The position numbers and the translations under genes were made by a program. From Deroplatys truncata (taxonomy: Eukaryota > Arthropoda > Insecta > Mantodea > Mantidae), in contig CM060978.1 in the NCBI GenBank assembly GCA_030765065.1, positions 56,200,421-56,264,420 of the forward strand: a stretch of DNA of 64,000 bases. Reading direction: 5' to 3'. Below are positions 22,975 to 34,665 of the stretch, in pieces. How positions within the stretch are numbered: the first letter of the stretch is position 1; each line of letters begins with the position of its first letter. A model generated the notes under the pieces. It made no database searches and was not told the DNA's origin. It was given only the letters and a program-made list of their open reading frames with translations.

Positions 22975-23740
22975 ACTTTCTTTACCACGTGCATACTACG
23001 AAGAGAGAAGGTATGTATGGGATTCCACACAAAAATCCAATAGCCAGATTTCCCGGAAATACATGTTTTGAGGTCTCCTGAATAAAAAAAGGCACTTTCA
23101 GAGAAAGGTCCATGTATGTGCCTGTGAACAGCATAACTCAAAAACATGGTCGAATATTTACTAAAGTTAGTATTTAGGTTCAGTATCTTTTAAAGATGCG
23201 ACACGAAGATTTTCAAGAAAATTCCCCACCCCAGACTACCTTTTACATGGAACATTTTTCAAAATTTTGATTTTTTAAAAATGGCTCTAACGTTTTGATT
23301 AAAACCCTCTTCTCTCTCAATGGCTTTTGTATAACTGATAAACCGTAAGAGATAGACAAAATTTTTCTGCACAAAAATTTAGATCTCGTTAAAACACATA
23401 ATTTATGTCATATACATTTTTTTGTGGAGTCAGCCATTTCCGAGATATTCCTAGTTATTTGTTTGAATTTTCCAATACTTAATTTTTCTCTAATGGGAAT
23501 TCGTTACTCCTTTTTTTTATGTCCTGGACATGCAAAGAGAATGGAATGCTCCACATAGCAACCAGCTCTTAAGACTATCGCTTAAAGCCTAGCAATTCCC
23601 TTTGCATCTACAAGGAAATTAGCAATAAGATAGAGTCTGCAAATGTTTATCTCGATTAATATGAAGTAGATTGAGAATAAGCGTTTGTAAAAATAGTTTG
23701 TACAAGAGTAGAGGAAGATAAATGAGTGTAACAACTCAGA
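22975..23740 (+). mobile_element. old AB element
   Basis: Starts ACTTTCTTTACCACG and ends GTGTAACAACTCAGA. Diverged, with a deletion removing much of the middle of module A (near 23300). Module B runs about 23518-23740. Confidence 0.65.
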
Positions 23741-23877
23741 CTTTTAGAAAAAGGTCCGTGTGAGTGTATGTCTCTGAACAGCATAACTCTGATACTGAAC
23801 GTAAATACAAAGTGTGGTCTTTATCCGACTTTTCGTTTTTGAATTATGTTGTTCAGTCTCTCTCTCTCTTTCTCTGC

Positions 23878-23932
<55 letters not shown>

Positions 23933-24052
23933 ATCACCTTTTTATAAACACGTGTTTTTTGTTTCAAAAGGCTCCAAAACATGAATTTCAGGTGAAACAC
24001 CGGTATCAAAATTTTGGTTGGAATGCAATATTACCTGGTAGTGAAAGTAAAA
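23741..24052. repeat. head-to-head chimera of module A around a CT/CA microsatellite
   Basis: 23741-23790 is plus-orientation module A (AGAAAAAGGTCCGTGTG, CTGAACAGCATAACTC). At about 23791 the sequence flips: TGATACTGAACGTAAATAC to GTTGTTCAG is minus-orientation. Then come (CT)n and (CA)n at about 23859-23930 and the minus-orientation end (AAACATGAATTTC, GGTATCAAAATTTTGG, TAGTGAAAGTAAAA). Confidence 0.6.
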
Positions 24053-24451
24053 AGATAGATAAATATTACATTTGTGAGGAGTTATCCAGCAAAGTTGGAA
24101 GTCTTTGAAACGATTGTATGAATAGTCTTTTTTTGGGAATCTAAGTATGAAAAAAAAGAAAAAAATTAAACTTTAAGTAGACAATATCTTGTGTTAAAGC
24201 AAGAAATGTAAAAACTGTACATTTTGAAGTATTGAAGTGTACGGAGCCCCTTAAACATAGCTTACACTTTCAGCAGGTTTTCGAGACTATTTTCCTAGTC
24301 ACCGTTTCGGTATTTACTAATGCACAAAAATCGCCTGTTTGTTTTATTGTAGACTAAGGCTCTTTTGTATTCCTTAATTGTGTTCATTAATGCAGCGCCA
24401 TTAGGTCACCTAGCGGAATTTATAATAAAAGCAGATTTCTTGTAAAAAAAA
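24053..24451. other. unassigned DNA, no gene seen
   Basis: AT-rich, short open frames, no element ends apart from the A-run that precedes the next AB copy. Confidence 0.4.
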
Positions 24452-25190
24452 TCTGATGTGTTACACTCACATGACTTTCTCTACTCTTGTACAAACTATT
24501 TATACAAACGCTTATTCTCCATATGCTTCATGTTAATCGAGATAAACATTTGCAGAGTCTATGTTATTGCTAATTTTCTTGTAGATGTAAGGGGAATATA
24601 TATTTACAAGGGCAATTTGGAAATACAGTAGCCTTTAAGCCCATACATATCTCTTAATAGCTGGTTGCTAGGTGCAGCACCATTCCCTTTCCCACAGATT
24701 AATACTCTTTGCATATCCAAGACAAAAAAATGAATAACGAATTCCCATTTGAGAAAATAAGTATTGAAAAATTTAAGGGAATAACAAGTAATATCTCGAA
24801 AATGGTTCACTCAACAAAAAAAATGTATATGACATAAATTGTGTATTTTAACGCGATCTACATCTTTTGTGTAGTAAAATTTTGTCTATCTCTTATGGTT
24901 TACCAGTTATGCAAAAGTCGTTCACAATGAAGAATACTTTTGGAGACATTCCCAGAAAATTTCAGATATACATTTCATTTCTCATGATATTATCTTAAAC
25001 ATATGATATTTTCATCAAAATCGTTAGAGCAATTTTTGAGAAAATTAAAAGTTTCGACAAATGTTCCATGTAAAGGGTACTCTGGGGTGGGGGGATTTTC
25101 TTGAAAACCTTCGTGTCGCATCTCTGGAAGACACTGAACCTAAATACCAAGTTTGGTGTTTATCGGACTTTTCGGTTTTGAGTTATGCTG

Positions 25191-25235
<45 letters not shown>

Positions 25236-25350
25236 ACACATGGACATGTTTCCAAAAATGCCTTTTTTTGGATTCAGAGGGTCTCAAAACATGTATTTCC
25301 GGTGTAATAACGGTATCGAATTTTTGTGTACTTTCTGTACCTGATAGTAA
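24452..25350 (-). mobile_element. AB element with B' module
   Basis: Minus orientation. The right end (TCTGATGTGTTACACTCACA) starts at 24452, followed by a B' module (about 24470-24740) and module A with a CA microsatellite at 25192-25235. The outer end is altered (TACTTTCTGTACCTGATAGT) and lacks a clean AGTAGAGAAAGT. Confidence 0.75.
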
Positions 25351-25544
25351 GGAAAGAAAACGTTGAAAGGTTCCTTTTATTTCGTCTGCAACAGAATAAG
25401 TAAAGGCAACTGTTGTTCGCGAATTGAAATTGAAGGCTACATAAGGAATACGCTAAAAACAAAACAAGGAGATAAATAATGCTTGATATTTGATATACAT
25501 TACTCGTATGTAGGTTCCTACGAGTAATCTACCATTGCCAAGTA

Positions 25545-25782
25545 CTAGTCGGCCGCGATATGAGTGCGTGCGGTAGGAAGAGGAACTAACAGTTATGGAA
25601 CAAGTGGACAGTAAGGTAAAAAAAAACAACAAAAAACCAAACAAACACACCTGCATTTTCTAGCAAGGCTGAGGCTTGCAAATATAGCACTGTTTTCATT
25701 GTGCAACTGTACATTCCCGTATCCCCTTGCGCTTCACTCCTCTCTGAACCCTAGTGTAGATAACGTTTGAGAAAGTTGTTTT
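25545..25782. repeat. family C fragment, left of LTR-c
   Basis: GGCCGCGATATGAGTGCGTG, GAAGAGGAACTAACA and CAACTGTACATTCCCGT match 15190-15355 of the larger family C copy. Together with 26712-26815 it forms one copy split by LTR-c. Confidence 0.55.
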
Positions 25783-26711
25783 GTTGTAGGAGTATTGAAG
25801 TTATATTATAGTTCAACTGTTGGGGAGCCGAACTTGTAGTAGTTGAAATCGTACGTATAGTAAAACAGTTTCCGGTAGCCTTCGCCCCAAATGTACTTTC
25901 AGGTGACCCCAAGTTTTTTTTTTAAAAAAATATTAACTTTGTAATTAGACTGTTTCTTTAAGTATTAAATATTTATATTTGCCTCGGCTGCGTCAGTATT
26001 ATTGTTAGAGACACTTTTCTCTTAGCAGGGTTGTGGTGCAACAAGAATGTAGGCCTACACTGATTTTAAGTTTTAATTCACTCCTTTTTATTAATGCTTG
26101 ACACAAATTAAATAGCACTTCACTGATATCGAGGGCTGTGAGATTTTTGTATTTAATTACTTGTACTTTTTAACACATATACTTATTTTTCGTCTGACAC
26201 GAATACGTATTATATTTCTCTAGAGGACGCATCTTGCATACGGTTGCTATCACTGTCTGTAGGCAACTGAATTGATTTAAACCGTCTAAACTTGTAAATT
26301 TCTGTATTTCAAGTCTCTGATTGGCTAATCCAACTCCAATAGAATACCATCATTTAACTAAAGCTTTTTCTGGTTGTTGATTGGCTATTTTTAAACTGTA
26401 TCAAAATTTACATTATTGCTGCTCTAATAATGACTAGTAGTATTTAAACTTCCTTACTCATTATTGCCTCAAGGTTACCTTAATGTTAGCAACTTTAAAC
26501 TTATTATTCTCACAGCTCCTACATTATTAAATTACGTAATGCATTCACATAGCATTATTGAACATGTTTACAATAATATAGGCATATGCAATGACTGTTA
26601 CATACATTTTACAATTTATTGCATACACATATTGCTTCAAGGCGGGCTATTATTGGGTTTACATATTATATAATTAGACAGAAATTATTTAAGTGTTAAA
26701 ATACTGCCTCA
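25783..26711 (-). mobile_element. LTR (LTR-c) inserted in family C
   Basis: Same family as LTR-b, minus strand, ending TACTGCCTCA at 26711. No internal region or primer-binding site remains, so it is a solo LTR. Its left border is fuzzy (TTTTGTTGTAGGAG). Confidence 0.6.
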
Positions 26712-26815
26712 GGTTCGCATTGTCAAAACAGTGAAGTCCTCCTCCAAGCGCACTCATATCATGGCCGACTACTAGTTCATTGTTAGCAGCAACAAGAGCT
26801 AAACTTTTTAACACT
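26712..26815. repeat. family C fragment, right of LTR-c
   Basis: GCATTGTCAAAACAG, CGCACTCATATCATGGCCGA and GTTAGCAGCAACAAGAG match 15395-15480. Confidence 0.5.
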
Positions 26816-26864
26816 TAGGACGGGACAATGGTGACATTTAGGTAAACTTAAAAACAGATTTTCT

Positions 26865-27065
26865 TGGGGTGGAGTGGTGTTTAACGCCCGCTCTTACCGC
26901 ATACGGCACCACAGGCGGTGGACACTGATGATACATGAAATTATATTATAATTGGGAAATGAAATTTGGGAAGGAAACGTTTCAGGTAGTGTACCTCCTG
27001 TGGCATTTGCAAGTTATGAAAACTTACGAAAACCTCGAAAAGAAAACCCTGTCAGGTGATGCCGT
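26865..27065 (-). repeat. SINE, family S1, 3' part
   Basis: Reverse match to the SINE at 58690-58895 (AATTGGGAAATGAAATTTGG, GAAGGAAACG, GAAAACCTCGAAAAGAAAACC). It also has a distal 3' segment, read in reverse, GTGGTGTTTAACGCCCGC and ATACGGCACCACAGGCGGTG, which the copy at 5605 shares. Confidence 0.6.
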
Positions 27066-28384
27066 AATTATTGACAGGAAGATATAGATAATTAAACGAA
27101 GAAATAATAGAGAAATAATTGCAATAAATAACTTCTCTCTATTAAATGTATAATGCAATATGCCTGAGTAGAAACGTTTTTCCGGGAAGAAAAAGGTAAT
27201 TAGCGAGTCATAAGGTAATACATTAATATAAAATACATGAATGCCACGCAGTTAGGTTTGAGTTCAGTACGTTTGAAAAATCACTTAGGCAGAAATCCTG
27301 TAAATTAGAAAGGGAATGAAATTCTGAGATTCGAGAAGGTACCGCATAGCAACAAGGTAGGATTTATGATTGAACCGTGCGAGAAAGAACGTTGGTGGAG
27401 GTAGCGATAGGTAGGCGGAGCATAAGTTAAGAAAAGGTCGTGTATTCTAAATAGGAGTTACTCATTTACTTAAGTCTGTGATTTGTGTGACGGCGCTTGT
27501 TATTTTAATTTCATTTTTAAGTTGTGCAGCGCATAGTGACGCGCTTCAGTGATAAAGATTTAGCGGCTATTGAGAGCGATCTTTCCGAGTAACATTTCAG
27601 CGACTTACGGCAACATGCGTTTTGCTTAATTATTGTTATAGAAGTAATTAATTCATAAATTCAAAAGTCGACGACTCTTCTCAAGCCGAACAGTCAATAT
27701 TAGAATGTATCAGCTAACTAAACTGGTATTATGATTTCAAAATACACTCACGCATAGTCCGAGATAAAGAACTCATCGCTATACCACAGAGGAGCTGGCG
27801 CACGAGACAATGCATAGTAAGCTACGAGATGATGGCATAAAACTCATCAATTTGAAACAGGGAGCGGTTTCACAGGGAGGACGGTCCTGTTAGTATTTAA
27901 CCACTGACCTCCCGCTCAGAGTCCGTGCTTAAACGAACTCGGCCACCCGTGTCGGTAAGGAACTTTTAGCTTCTGGTGCATTTTTATTTCATGTATTTCG
28001 TTTACTAAGTGAAACTAAATGCTATTATTTAAGTTTTGGTTCTAGTACTATTCTCAACTATCGAACGCATGCGCAATTTAATTTGGTGAATGCTAAAATT
28101 AAGTTTGGCATATGTCTAATAGGCTCAGCAAAGTGCTTAGCAGAACGTTAAAATCTCATTTCTTCACTTCGATGTTTTCACCATTTTCTGATACCCATAT
28201 GCTTCTTATTTAATTCTAAGCTGCACCAACCCCTAGGGGTGGCGGTAATAACATTTTTTGTGTTGTAAACTTCTACACACTTTTATGAACAAATAATATG
28301 CTTAACTGATGTCACTACTACTACAAAATAATTTAAATACATAGTGTTTGTAAATGCAAGTTATATATTTCTTTTGAATATTAT
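27066..28384. other. unassigned DNA with a tRNA-like SINE head
   Basis: On the minus strand at 27958-27875 GGGTGGCCGAGTTCGTTTAA resembles a Leu/Ser-type A-box, with a weak B-box GTGGTTAAATAC. No open frame with a recognisable domain occurs in the 1.3 kb. Confidence 0.35.
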
Positions 28385-28720
28385 TACTTTTTCTACCTCT
28401 TAACTGTAGTAAGCAGAGGTACTTTGTATTCTAACCAAAAATTCGATACCGATATTTTTCCGAAAATGCAAATTTTGAGTGCCGTGAAAACAACAGTATA
28501 TTTAGAAAAATGTATATGGTTTGAACAGCATCTTCCAAGGTTGCGATATGAATATTTTATTAACTCCCCCTAACCTAAAACTTTTACATGCAAAGTTTTG
28601 ATTAAAATTTGTTTTCCTAAAGATTCTCTAAAGATTGTGATTAAAACTCTACCTGTTTAAGATATTTGCATGGCAAATAAAATATGTATCTGAATTTTCT
28701 GCAACTTGCCTATGAACTCT
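28385..28720 (+). repeat. old module A fragment
   Basis: Diverged start ACTTTTTCTACCTCTTAACT, with CCAAAAATTCGATACCGATA and GATTAAAACTCTACCTG. The 3' half and module B are missing. Confidence 0.6.
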
Positions 28721-28906
28721 TTCTCTTTCCGATTTAATTTTGAATAATTTTGTATAAGTAATATATAAGGTAATATTGGTGTTAATTATTAAAGTTATTA
28801 TAAGATACAGTTTAGACAATAAGGGTCACTGAACTTACACGCATACTTAAGATACAGTTTAAAGGCGAAAAAAAGAAAGAAGAAATAAGGAAAACAAAGA
28901 AACAAA

Positions 28907-29713
28907 TCTATTGTACTCACATGTCTTTCTCTACTCTAGCACAAACTATTTTTACAAACGCTTATTCTCCATCTACTTCATGTTAATGAGATAAACATTT
29001 GCAGAAACTATCGTATTGCCAATTTTCTTTTAGATGCAAAGGGAACATGGCAGGCTTTAACCGTTCTCTTTGCATGCCCAGAAGATAAAAAAAAAACGAA
29101 AAACGGATTCACACTTGAGAAAAAGTATAATGATTGGAAAATTTAAACAAATAACAAGGAATATCTCGGGAGTAGTTCACGCGAAAAAAGATGTATATGA
29201 CACAAATTGTGTGTTTTAACGAGATCTACATTTTTCGTGTAGTAAAATGTTGTCTATTTCTTACGGTTTACTGATTATGCGAAAGTCATTCGGAATGAAG
29301 AGGACTTTTGGGGACAGTTTTACAATATTCAAATATACATTTCATCTGCCATGAAAATATCTTAAACGCATATTTTAATCCAGGGTCGTTAGAGCCATTT
29401 TTGAGAAAAGTAAAATTTTCGAAAAATGTTCCATGTGAAGGATAGTCTGGGGTGAGGTCAGTTTCTTGAAAACTTCGTGTCGCATCCATGTAAGACACTA
29501 AACTTAAATAGCAAGTTTGGTATTTATCCGACTTTTCATTTTTGAGTTATGATCTTCACAGACCGAGACAGACACACGCACATGGGCATGTTTTAAAAAT
29601 GCCTTATTTGAATTCAGGGCACCTCAAAATATGTATTTCCGGTGAAATCTCGGTATCGAATTTTTGGGTGGAGTGTAATACTTCCCCTACTTATTATACG
29701 TGGTACAGAAAGT
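28907..29713 (-). mobile_element. old AB element, both modules
   Basis: From GTACTCACATGTCTTTCTCT (about 28914) to TTATACGTGGTACAGAAAGT (29713). The B module is shortened. The microsatellite is interrupted (CAGACCGAGACAGACACACG). Closely matches the family outline but with many substitutions. Confidence 0.7.
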
Positions 29714-30157
29714 AATACAGACACACTGCCTCTGACTAATTGAAGAAATTTGCTCTTGCTTTGCGCAGTTTAACCAGCAAATTGCCCATGTTTTATCAGT
29801 TGCTCTGACCAGCCAGTAGATCCCAACATGCCAGTCCCTTCTAGCAGGTCTTAAACACGAATTAATTATTGACTCTGCTTCCACTGTGAGCATTCCGTTA
29901 TGTACTCAGTCCTCATTCAAACTACAAAATGGACAGATTCTCCTGCCAGAATCCTGTCATTTTCCACCCCCTGCGTCCTCTCAATCTAAACCATGCCGTT
30001 CATGAACTTTCCTTTCTTCCTAAGTATACATGCCTCTTTACTGAAATTCAATTTTATTTCATTTGCTAGTCTTGGAGAAGGTTTAATTTTACAATCAGAT
30101 TCTATTTCGTGTTGCCTGATGTCCGTTTGTTTCCTTTGATATCTTTCCATTGTTTTT
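29714..30157. other. unassigned DNA, no gene seen
   Basis: No recognised domain or element end. The region is flanked by two AB copies in opposite orientation. Confidence 0.4.
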
Positions 30158-31563
30158 ACTTTCTTACTACGTGCATAATAGGTAAAGAAGGTATTGCATT
30201 CCACCTAAAAATTCGATACCGAGATTTCGCCGGAAATGCATGCTTTGAGGGCCCTTGAATCCAGAAGAAAGAATTTTTAGAAAAAGGTCCGTGTGTGTAT
30301 TTATGAACAGCATAACTCAAAAATGAAAATCGAATAAATATACTTGACAGTACCTTCCAAAGATGCGAGACGAAGATTTTTAAGAAAATCTCCTACCCCA
30401 AACTACATGGAACATGTAACATAGCCTCTAATGATTTTTATTAAAATTCCATGTATTAAATATTTACATCACAAATAAAGTGTATTTTTTTAATTTTCTG
30501 GGAATAGCCAGTGAAGTCCTTTTTATTCGGAAGGAGTTTTGTATAATATTGGTAACTGGTAAACTTAAGCGATATACGAAAACGTACTACACAAAAAATG
30601 TAGATCTCTTTAAAACACACAATTTATTTAAAATGCTTTTGGCTAAATTGTCATACTGTTGCCCTCGTTTGTGTCACTTTTGCCCGCATTAGGTCTTTCT
30701 TTTGCCCACCTAAATTAGGAATAAGGAAGTGAAAAAGCAATGAAATTACTTGCCTTAGGAGTGATTTTAGAACATGATGTGGTCTCTCCAATATCTAGTA
30801 CCCACCTACCCACCCATTTTAAGTGTTTTATTTATATAGGCAAATAGCGTTAGGAAGGAAACAAACGTAGCCATTTTTCCATGCAAAGTGGGTACTGCCA
30901 ACCTAAATAATCAGTGAAATGCACTGAATATGCGATGTGCTGTTGTTTTGTGAACGTGAATCATTGGAGTTTTAGACGCGCAGATCCCTGGGCTACGCTC
31001 TATCGGCCGTAACTTGCTGCACTCCTCTCCTTCTAAAAAACATCCCTCGGCTACGCTTTGAGGCTGAGGACCCTCAATCTCTCGGCTACGCTTTGAGGCT
31101 GAGTATCTTACCGGCTTCGGTGGCATTATTCATATGTTGGGAGCATTACGTTAGAGCAGCGTAAGACCTAATGCGGGCAAAAGTGACACAAACGAGGGAA
31201 ACAGTATGACAATTTACCCATGCTTTTTTGTGGTATAAGCCGTTTCTGAGATATGCGTTATTAAATGTTCGAGTTGTTCATTTCTTGGTCATTCTCTGAA
31301 AGTCATTTCAACATTCATTTATTTCTCTCGATTGCATGGAAACAGCATGAAATTTTAAGGCCAACTTATAGCGTCCAGTTGTTAAACATTTGACTATCGC
31401 TCTTCTCTTTGTATCCTAACGAATGTGTAATGTAGCTATGGTTGCAAAGTTTATCTAGATTAAAATGAAGGAGATGGAAAAATAAACTTTCGTAAGAATA
31501 ATTTGTCTACCCACTAATACACGATAGGGGACAGAGAAAGTCATGTGAATACAACGCATAAGA
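30158..31563 (+). mobile_element. old AB element (A + B2) split by a 579-bp insertion
   Basis: Starts ACTTTCTTACTACGTGC after TGTTTTT. Module A runs to 30640, is interrupted by 30641-31219, and resumes TTGTGGTATAAGCCGTTTCT (the TTGTTGAGTGAACCATTTTC block). A B2-type module follows, ending CAACGCATAAGA at 31563 before TTTTTA. Confidence 0.7.
30641..31219. mobile_element. non-autonomous DNA transposon, 8-bp TSD, ~55-bp TIRs
   Basis: ATGCTTTT occurs at 30633-30640 and again at 31220-31227. Between them the ends are inverted copies: GGCTAAATTGTCATACTGTT, then CCCTCGTTTGTGTCACTTTT and GCCCGCATTAGGTCTT, against the same sequence inverted at about 31162-31219 with one or two mismatches. There is no transposase. 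Inside are repeats of CTCGGCTACGCTTTGAGGCT at 31046 and 31081. Superfamilies making 8-bp duplications include hAT, P and Merlin. A GG start is compatible with Merlin, but this is not decisive. Confidence 0.85.
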
Positions 31564-31627
31564 TTTTTATAATTTATTTTACCTCTTTGCCATACTGACG
31601 CTGTATCTATTCTCCTCAAACCTCTTT

Positions 31628-31630
<3 letters not shown>

Positions 31631-31676
<46 letters not shown>
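31631..31676. repeat. (AG)n microsatellite
   Basis: About 23 AG units immediately left of the mariner-like element's left inverted repeat. Confidence 0.95.
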
Positions 31677-31678
<2 letters not shown>

Positions 31679-31683
31679 AAAAG

Positions 31684-33049
31684 CTACGAACCGGCGTCCT
31701 CGGCGCTCGTTGCCGTCTGCCGCTATCATAGAAAGGCGCGGATGAAACCATACAACATTTTTAAAACTACTTTTAAAGGCTTTACTTATCAGCTTTATGA
31801 AAGGAGATGCTGAAACTGGCCACCGTTGTTGTCCATACATTTTTGGCACCTCTTTAGGAAACTATCCATCACTCGCCGTAGTTCACGTTGAGAAAAGCTG
31901 GCCATTTCCTGGCGGATATTTTGTTTTAATTCTTCCAGGGTGTGTCGGTTTGTCTTGTGCACTTTGTTTTTAAGTTACCTCAGAGATAGAAAACGCAGGG
32001 AGTTAGGTCGGGAGACCGAGGGAGCCACAAATCTCTACTAATAATTCTGTCCTCAAAAACACTTTCAATTATCGAAATATTAGCCGTATGAGCATTGCAG
32101 AGTCTTATTGAAAAAAGGCAAAATCACGCTCCCTGTCTGTTAATTCTCAAAAAAGGGGGCAAAATTGTATTCCCGTATGTAGGAGTGTCAACTGTTGACT
32201 CAAAAAAAATTGGCCTTATAACTCTCTCTCCGCTCATGGCGCACCATACACCAATTTTTTCGTCATGAAGGAGTACTTCATGAACAATATTAGGTTTGTC
32301 ACAGCTCCAATAAGGATTATTTTGTGTACACACATATCCATGAAGGTGGAACCAAGCCTCGTCCGTGAAAAATATTAAACATTGGTCTATTTCGCCATTG
32401 TGTACACCATTGAGACTCCATCACAAAATGTGCACCTAATTACAGGATCACCTGGTTGAAGAGCATATGCTACAATTCTTTTATATGGTTTTAACTTCAG
32501 CAATTTGGTTGCTCTTCGCGCAGAGCCATAAGAAATGTCTGCCTGTTGTGAAAGACGCCTAAGTGATTTTTGGGGGAATTCTCCAAACGATGACCGATGT
32601 CGTCTAATGTTTCTTCGGTAAGAACCGTACGCCGTCTTTTAGATTTCTTAACCTGAACACATCCTGTGGCCTGAAATTATTTGTAAAGTTCATGGATTGT
32701 TGTACTGCCTGGAACTTTTACACCTGGAAATCTTTCTGCAAATCGTACTTTCACTCGGCGAGCTGACCGAGTTAACACATACGAATCATAAATAAATACA
32801 CGCCGTGCAGTAGAAAACATATACTGAGCCATAATATACTTTGTGACTAAGTACAGGACAAAATAATAAATAACTCGTAATAACTTTTTTTTTAAAAAAT
32901 AACTGAACTATGTCACATCACAGTCAACTCAATACTGCATTTCACACTGCTGAGCAAAACCACGTCAACAGCGTGACCTTGCTTATAGTAGCAGTACGTT
33001 ATTAGTTTCCACACGCCCAGTGGAAAAACATCGCGCAGCCGGTTCGTAG
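31684..33049 (-). mobile_element. mariner-like DNA transposon with inverted ends
   Basis: CTACGAACCGGC at 31684-31695 is repeated inverted as GCCGGTTCGTAG at 33038-33049, with partial similarity beyond. The 1.37-kb span encloses a decayed transposase on the minus strand. No clear TA flanks are seen at these positions, so the true ends may lie a little outside the 12-bp match. Confidence 0.65.
31795..32832 (-). pseudogene. mariner-like / DUF4817-type transposase, decayed
   Basis: The minus-strand frame starts MAQYMFSTARRVFIYDSYVL at 32832. It has a helix-turn-helix-like N-terminus (RFAERFPGVKVPGSTTIHEL) and the HR-rich linker KSKRRRTVLTEETLDDIGHR. A central block follows: KPNIVHEVLLHDEKIGVWCA and MSGERVIRPIFF (32290-32210), typical of the stretch after the first catalytic Asp. 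It ends KNKVHKTNRHTLEELKQNIR and then GGQFQHLL before a stop at 31795. Stops are frequent and at least two frameshifts occur (near 32480 and 32090). Full length for the family is about 340-350 codons, so the gene is nearly complete in extent but inactive. Confidence 0.75.
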
Positions 33050-33179
33050 TTTCGTGGTTCTCCCATTAGTTCAGCAGCCCAAAACTTAGATATTTTGTCT
33101 CGCTGGTAGTTATAACATTTGGAGCGCAATTTGGAATTATCTCCCCACATCAGTCTCAGCCAGTACTTCACTGCTTTTA

Positions 33180-33340
33180 TTTAAACCATAAGAGATACAC
33201 AAAATTACGTACTATACATTAAATGTATATCTCTTTAAAACACACCATTTATTTCAAATAAATATTTCTTTTTTGTATCAGTCATATTCGACATTGGTTG
33301 TTACTGCTTTGAATTTTTCAATACTTTTGTCATTTTTTGA
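33180..33340 (+). repeat. old module A fragment, 3' part
   Basis: AAACCATAAGAGATACACAA, ACATTAAATGTATATCTC and CACACCATTTATTTCAAATA are the distal part of module A. The proximal part is replaced by sequence beside the mariner-like element. Confidence 0.55.
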
Positions 33341-33753
33341 AGGTGCTGTCGCCATTCAGTTTGGCGCGATGTTAGAGAAAGAGTATGGATTTTCGACGTT
33401 ACCATATAGCGATCTGATTTTTAAAGATTTTATTATTGCTCCAGCCTCTTGTACATATCTTTTGTAAACGAAACGTGTAATAAAGCTATTTCTGCACTGG
33501 AACGAGGTGGTGAATTAGTAGGAAAAATATCTGCTATTATATTTACTTTACTTTCCCTGCTCACTCTTCTACAAAATATTCTTACAAAAGTTTATTCTTC
33601 TGTCTGCTTCGTGTTAATCGATATGAACATTTGATAAAATATTTTTATCACACATTTCTTTGTAGGTAGGTACAAGGGAATACAGTAGGCTTAAACTATA
33701 GTCAAATGTTTTAAAAGTGGATCGCTGTGTGATGGCTTTGAAATTCCATTTTT
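33341..33753 (-). repeat. old B2-type module fragment
   Basis: From about 33545 CTTTCCCTGCTCACTCTTCT, TTCGTGTTAATCG and CAAATGTTTTAAAAGTGGAT follow the B2 outline in minus orientation. 33341-33540 is unassigned. Confidence 0.5.
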
Positions 33754-34590
33754 ACTTTCTCTACCACGAACAGAGTAGGTAGATGAAGTATTCAATTCTA
33801 TATAGATATTTCACCAGATACATGTTTTGAGGTCCCCTGAAAAATAAAGAAAAGCATTTTTAGAAAAACGCTCATTTGTGTCTGTGTCTGTTAACAGCAT
33901 AACTCAAAAACGAAAAAATAAATACCAAGCTTGAATTTAGCTTCAGTACCTTCCAAAGGTGCGACACGAAAATTTTAAAGAATATCCCCCACCCCAAACT
34001 ACCCTTTACAGCGACAGTTTTCGAAATGTTTTCTTTTATAAAAAATGACTAGCATTTTTGTTAAAATACCACGTATTAAAGACATTCACATGCAAATAAA
34101 ATGTATATCTTGAATTTTCCGGGAATATCCGTGGTCCTCTTAATTGGAAAAAAAAATAATCTTGTATAACTGATAAACGTGAAGCGGTAGACGAAAACGT
34201 ACTGCGCAAAAATTTAGATATCTTTAAAACACATACTTTATTTCAAATAAGATTTTCATGGCATAAGCATTTCTGAGAAATCCATTATAAAAAGTTCGAA
34301 CTGTTCATTTCATTGCCATTCTTTAAAGTCCTGTCAACATTCAATTGTTTCTTGCGATTGCATGGAAACAGTGTGGAATTTTAAGGCCAGGTATAGCGTC
34401 CAGTTCTTAAACATTTGACTATCGCTGTTCCTTTGTATCTATAACGAAATGTGTAATGCAGATATTTCTGCAAAGGTTTATTTGGATAGAAACATAGTAG
34501 ACAAAAAAAAAAAACTTTATTAAGAATAGTTTGTATACCCACCAATAAACGATAGAGGGTAGAGAAAGTTATGTGAATGTAACATATCAA
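33754..34590 (+). mobile_element. old AB element (A + B2)
   Basis: Starts ACTTTCTCTACCACG and ends GTGAATGTAACATATCAAA. Its GT tract is only TGTGTCTGTGTCTG. It directly abuts an opposed B2 fragment. Confidence 0.7.
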
Positions 34591-34665
34591 AAATTTTGGG
34601 TAATTAACTGCTGGCTGTTACCTTAATTTTATAGCAAATACATTAACACAGAAATTTACTTTTTT

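Noticed and set aside
31046-31103. Regulatory operator pair formed by the repeated CTCGGCTACGCTTTGAGGCT
   Set aside because: The repeats lie inside a non-autonomous transposon, with no gene nearby to regulate.
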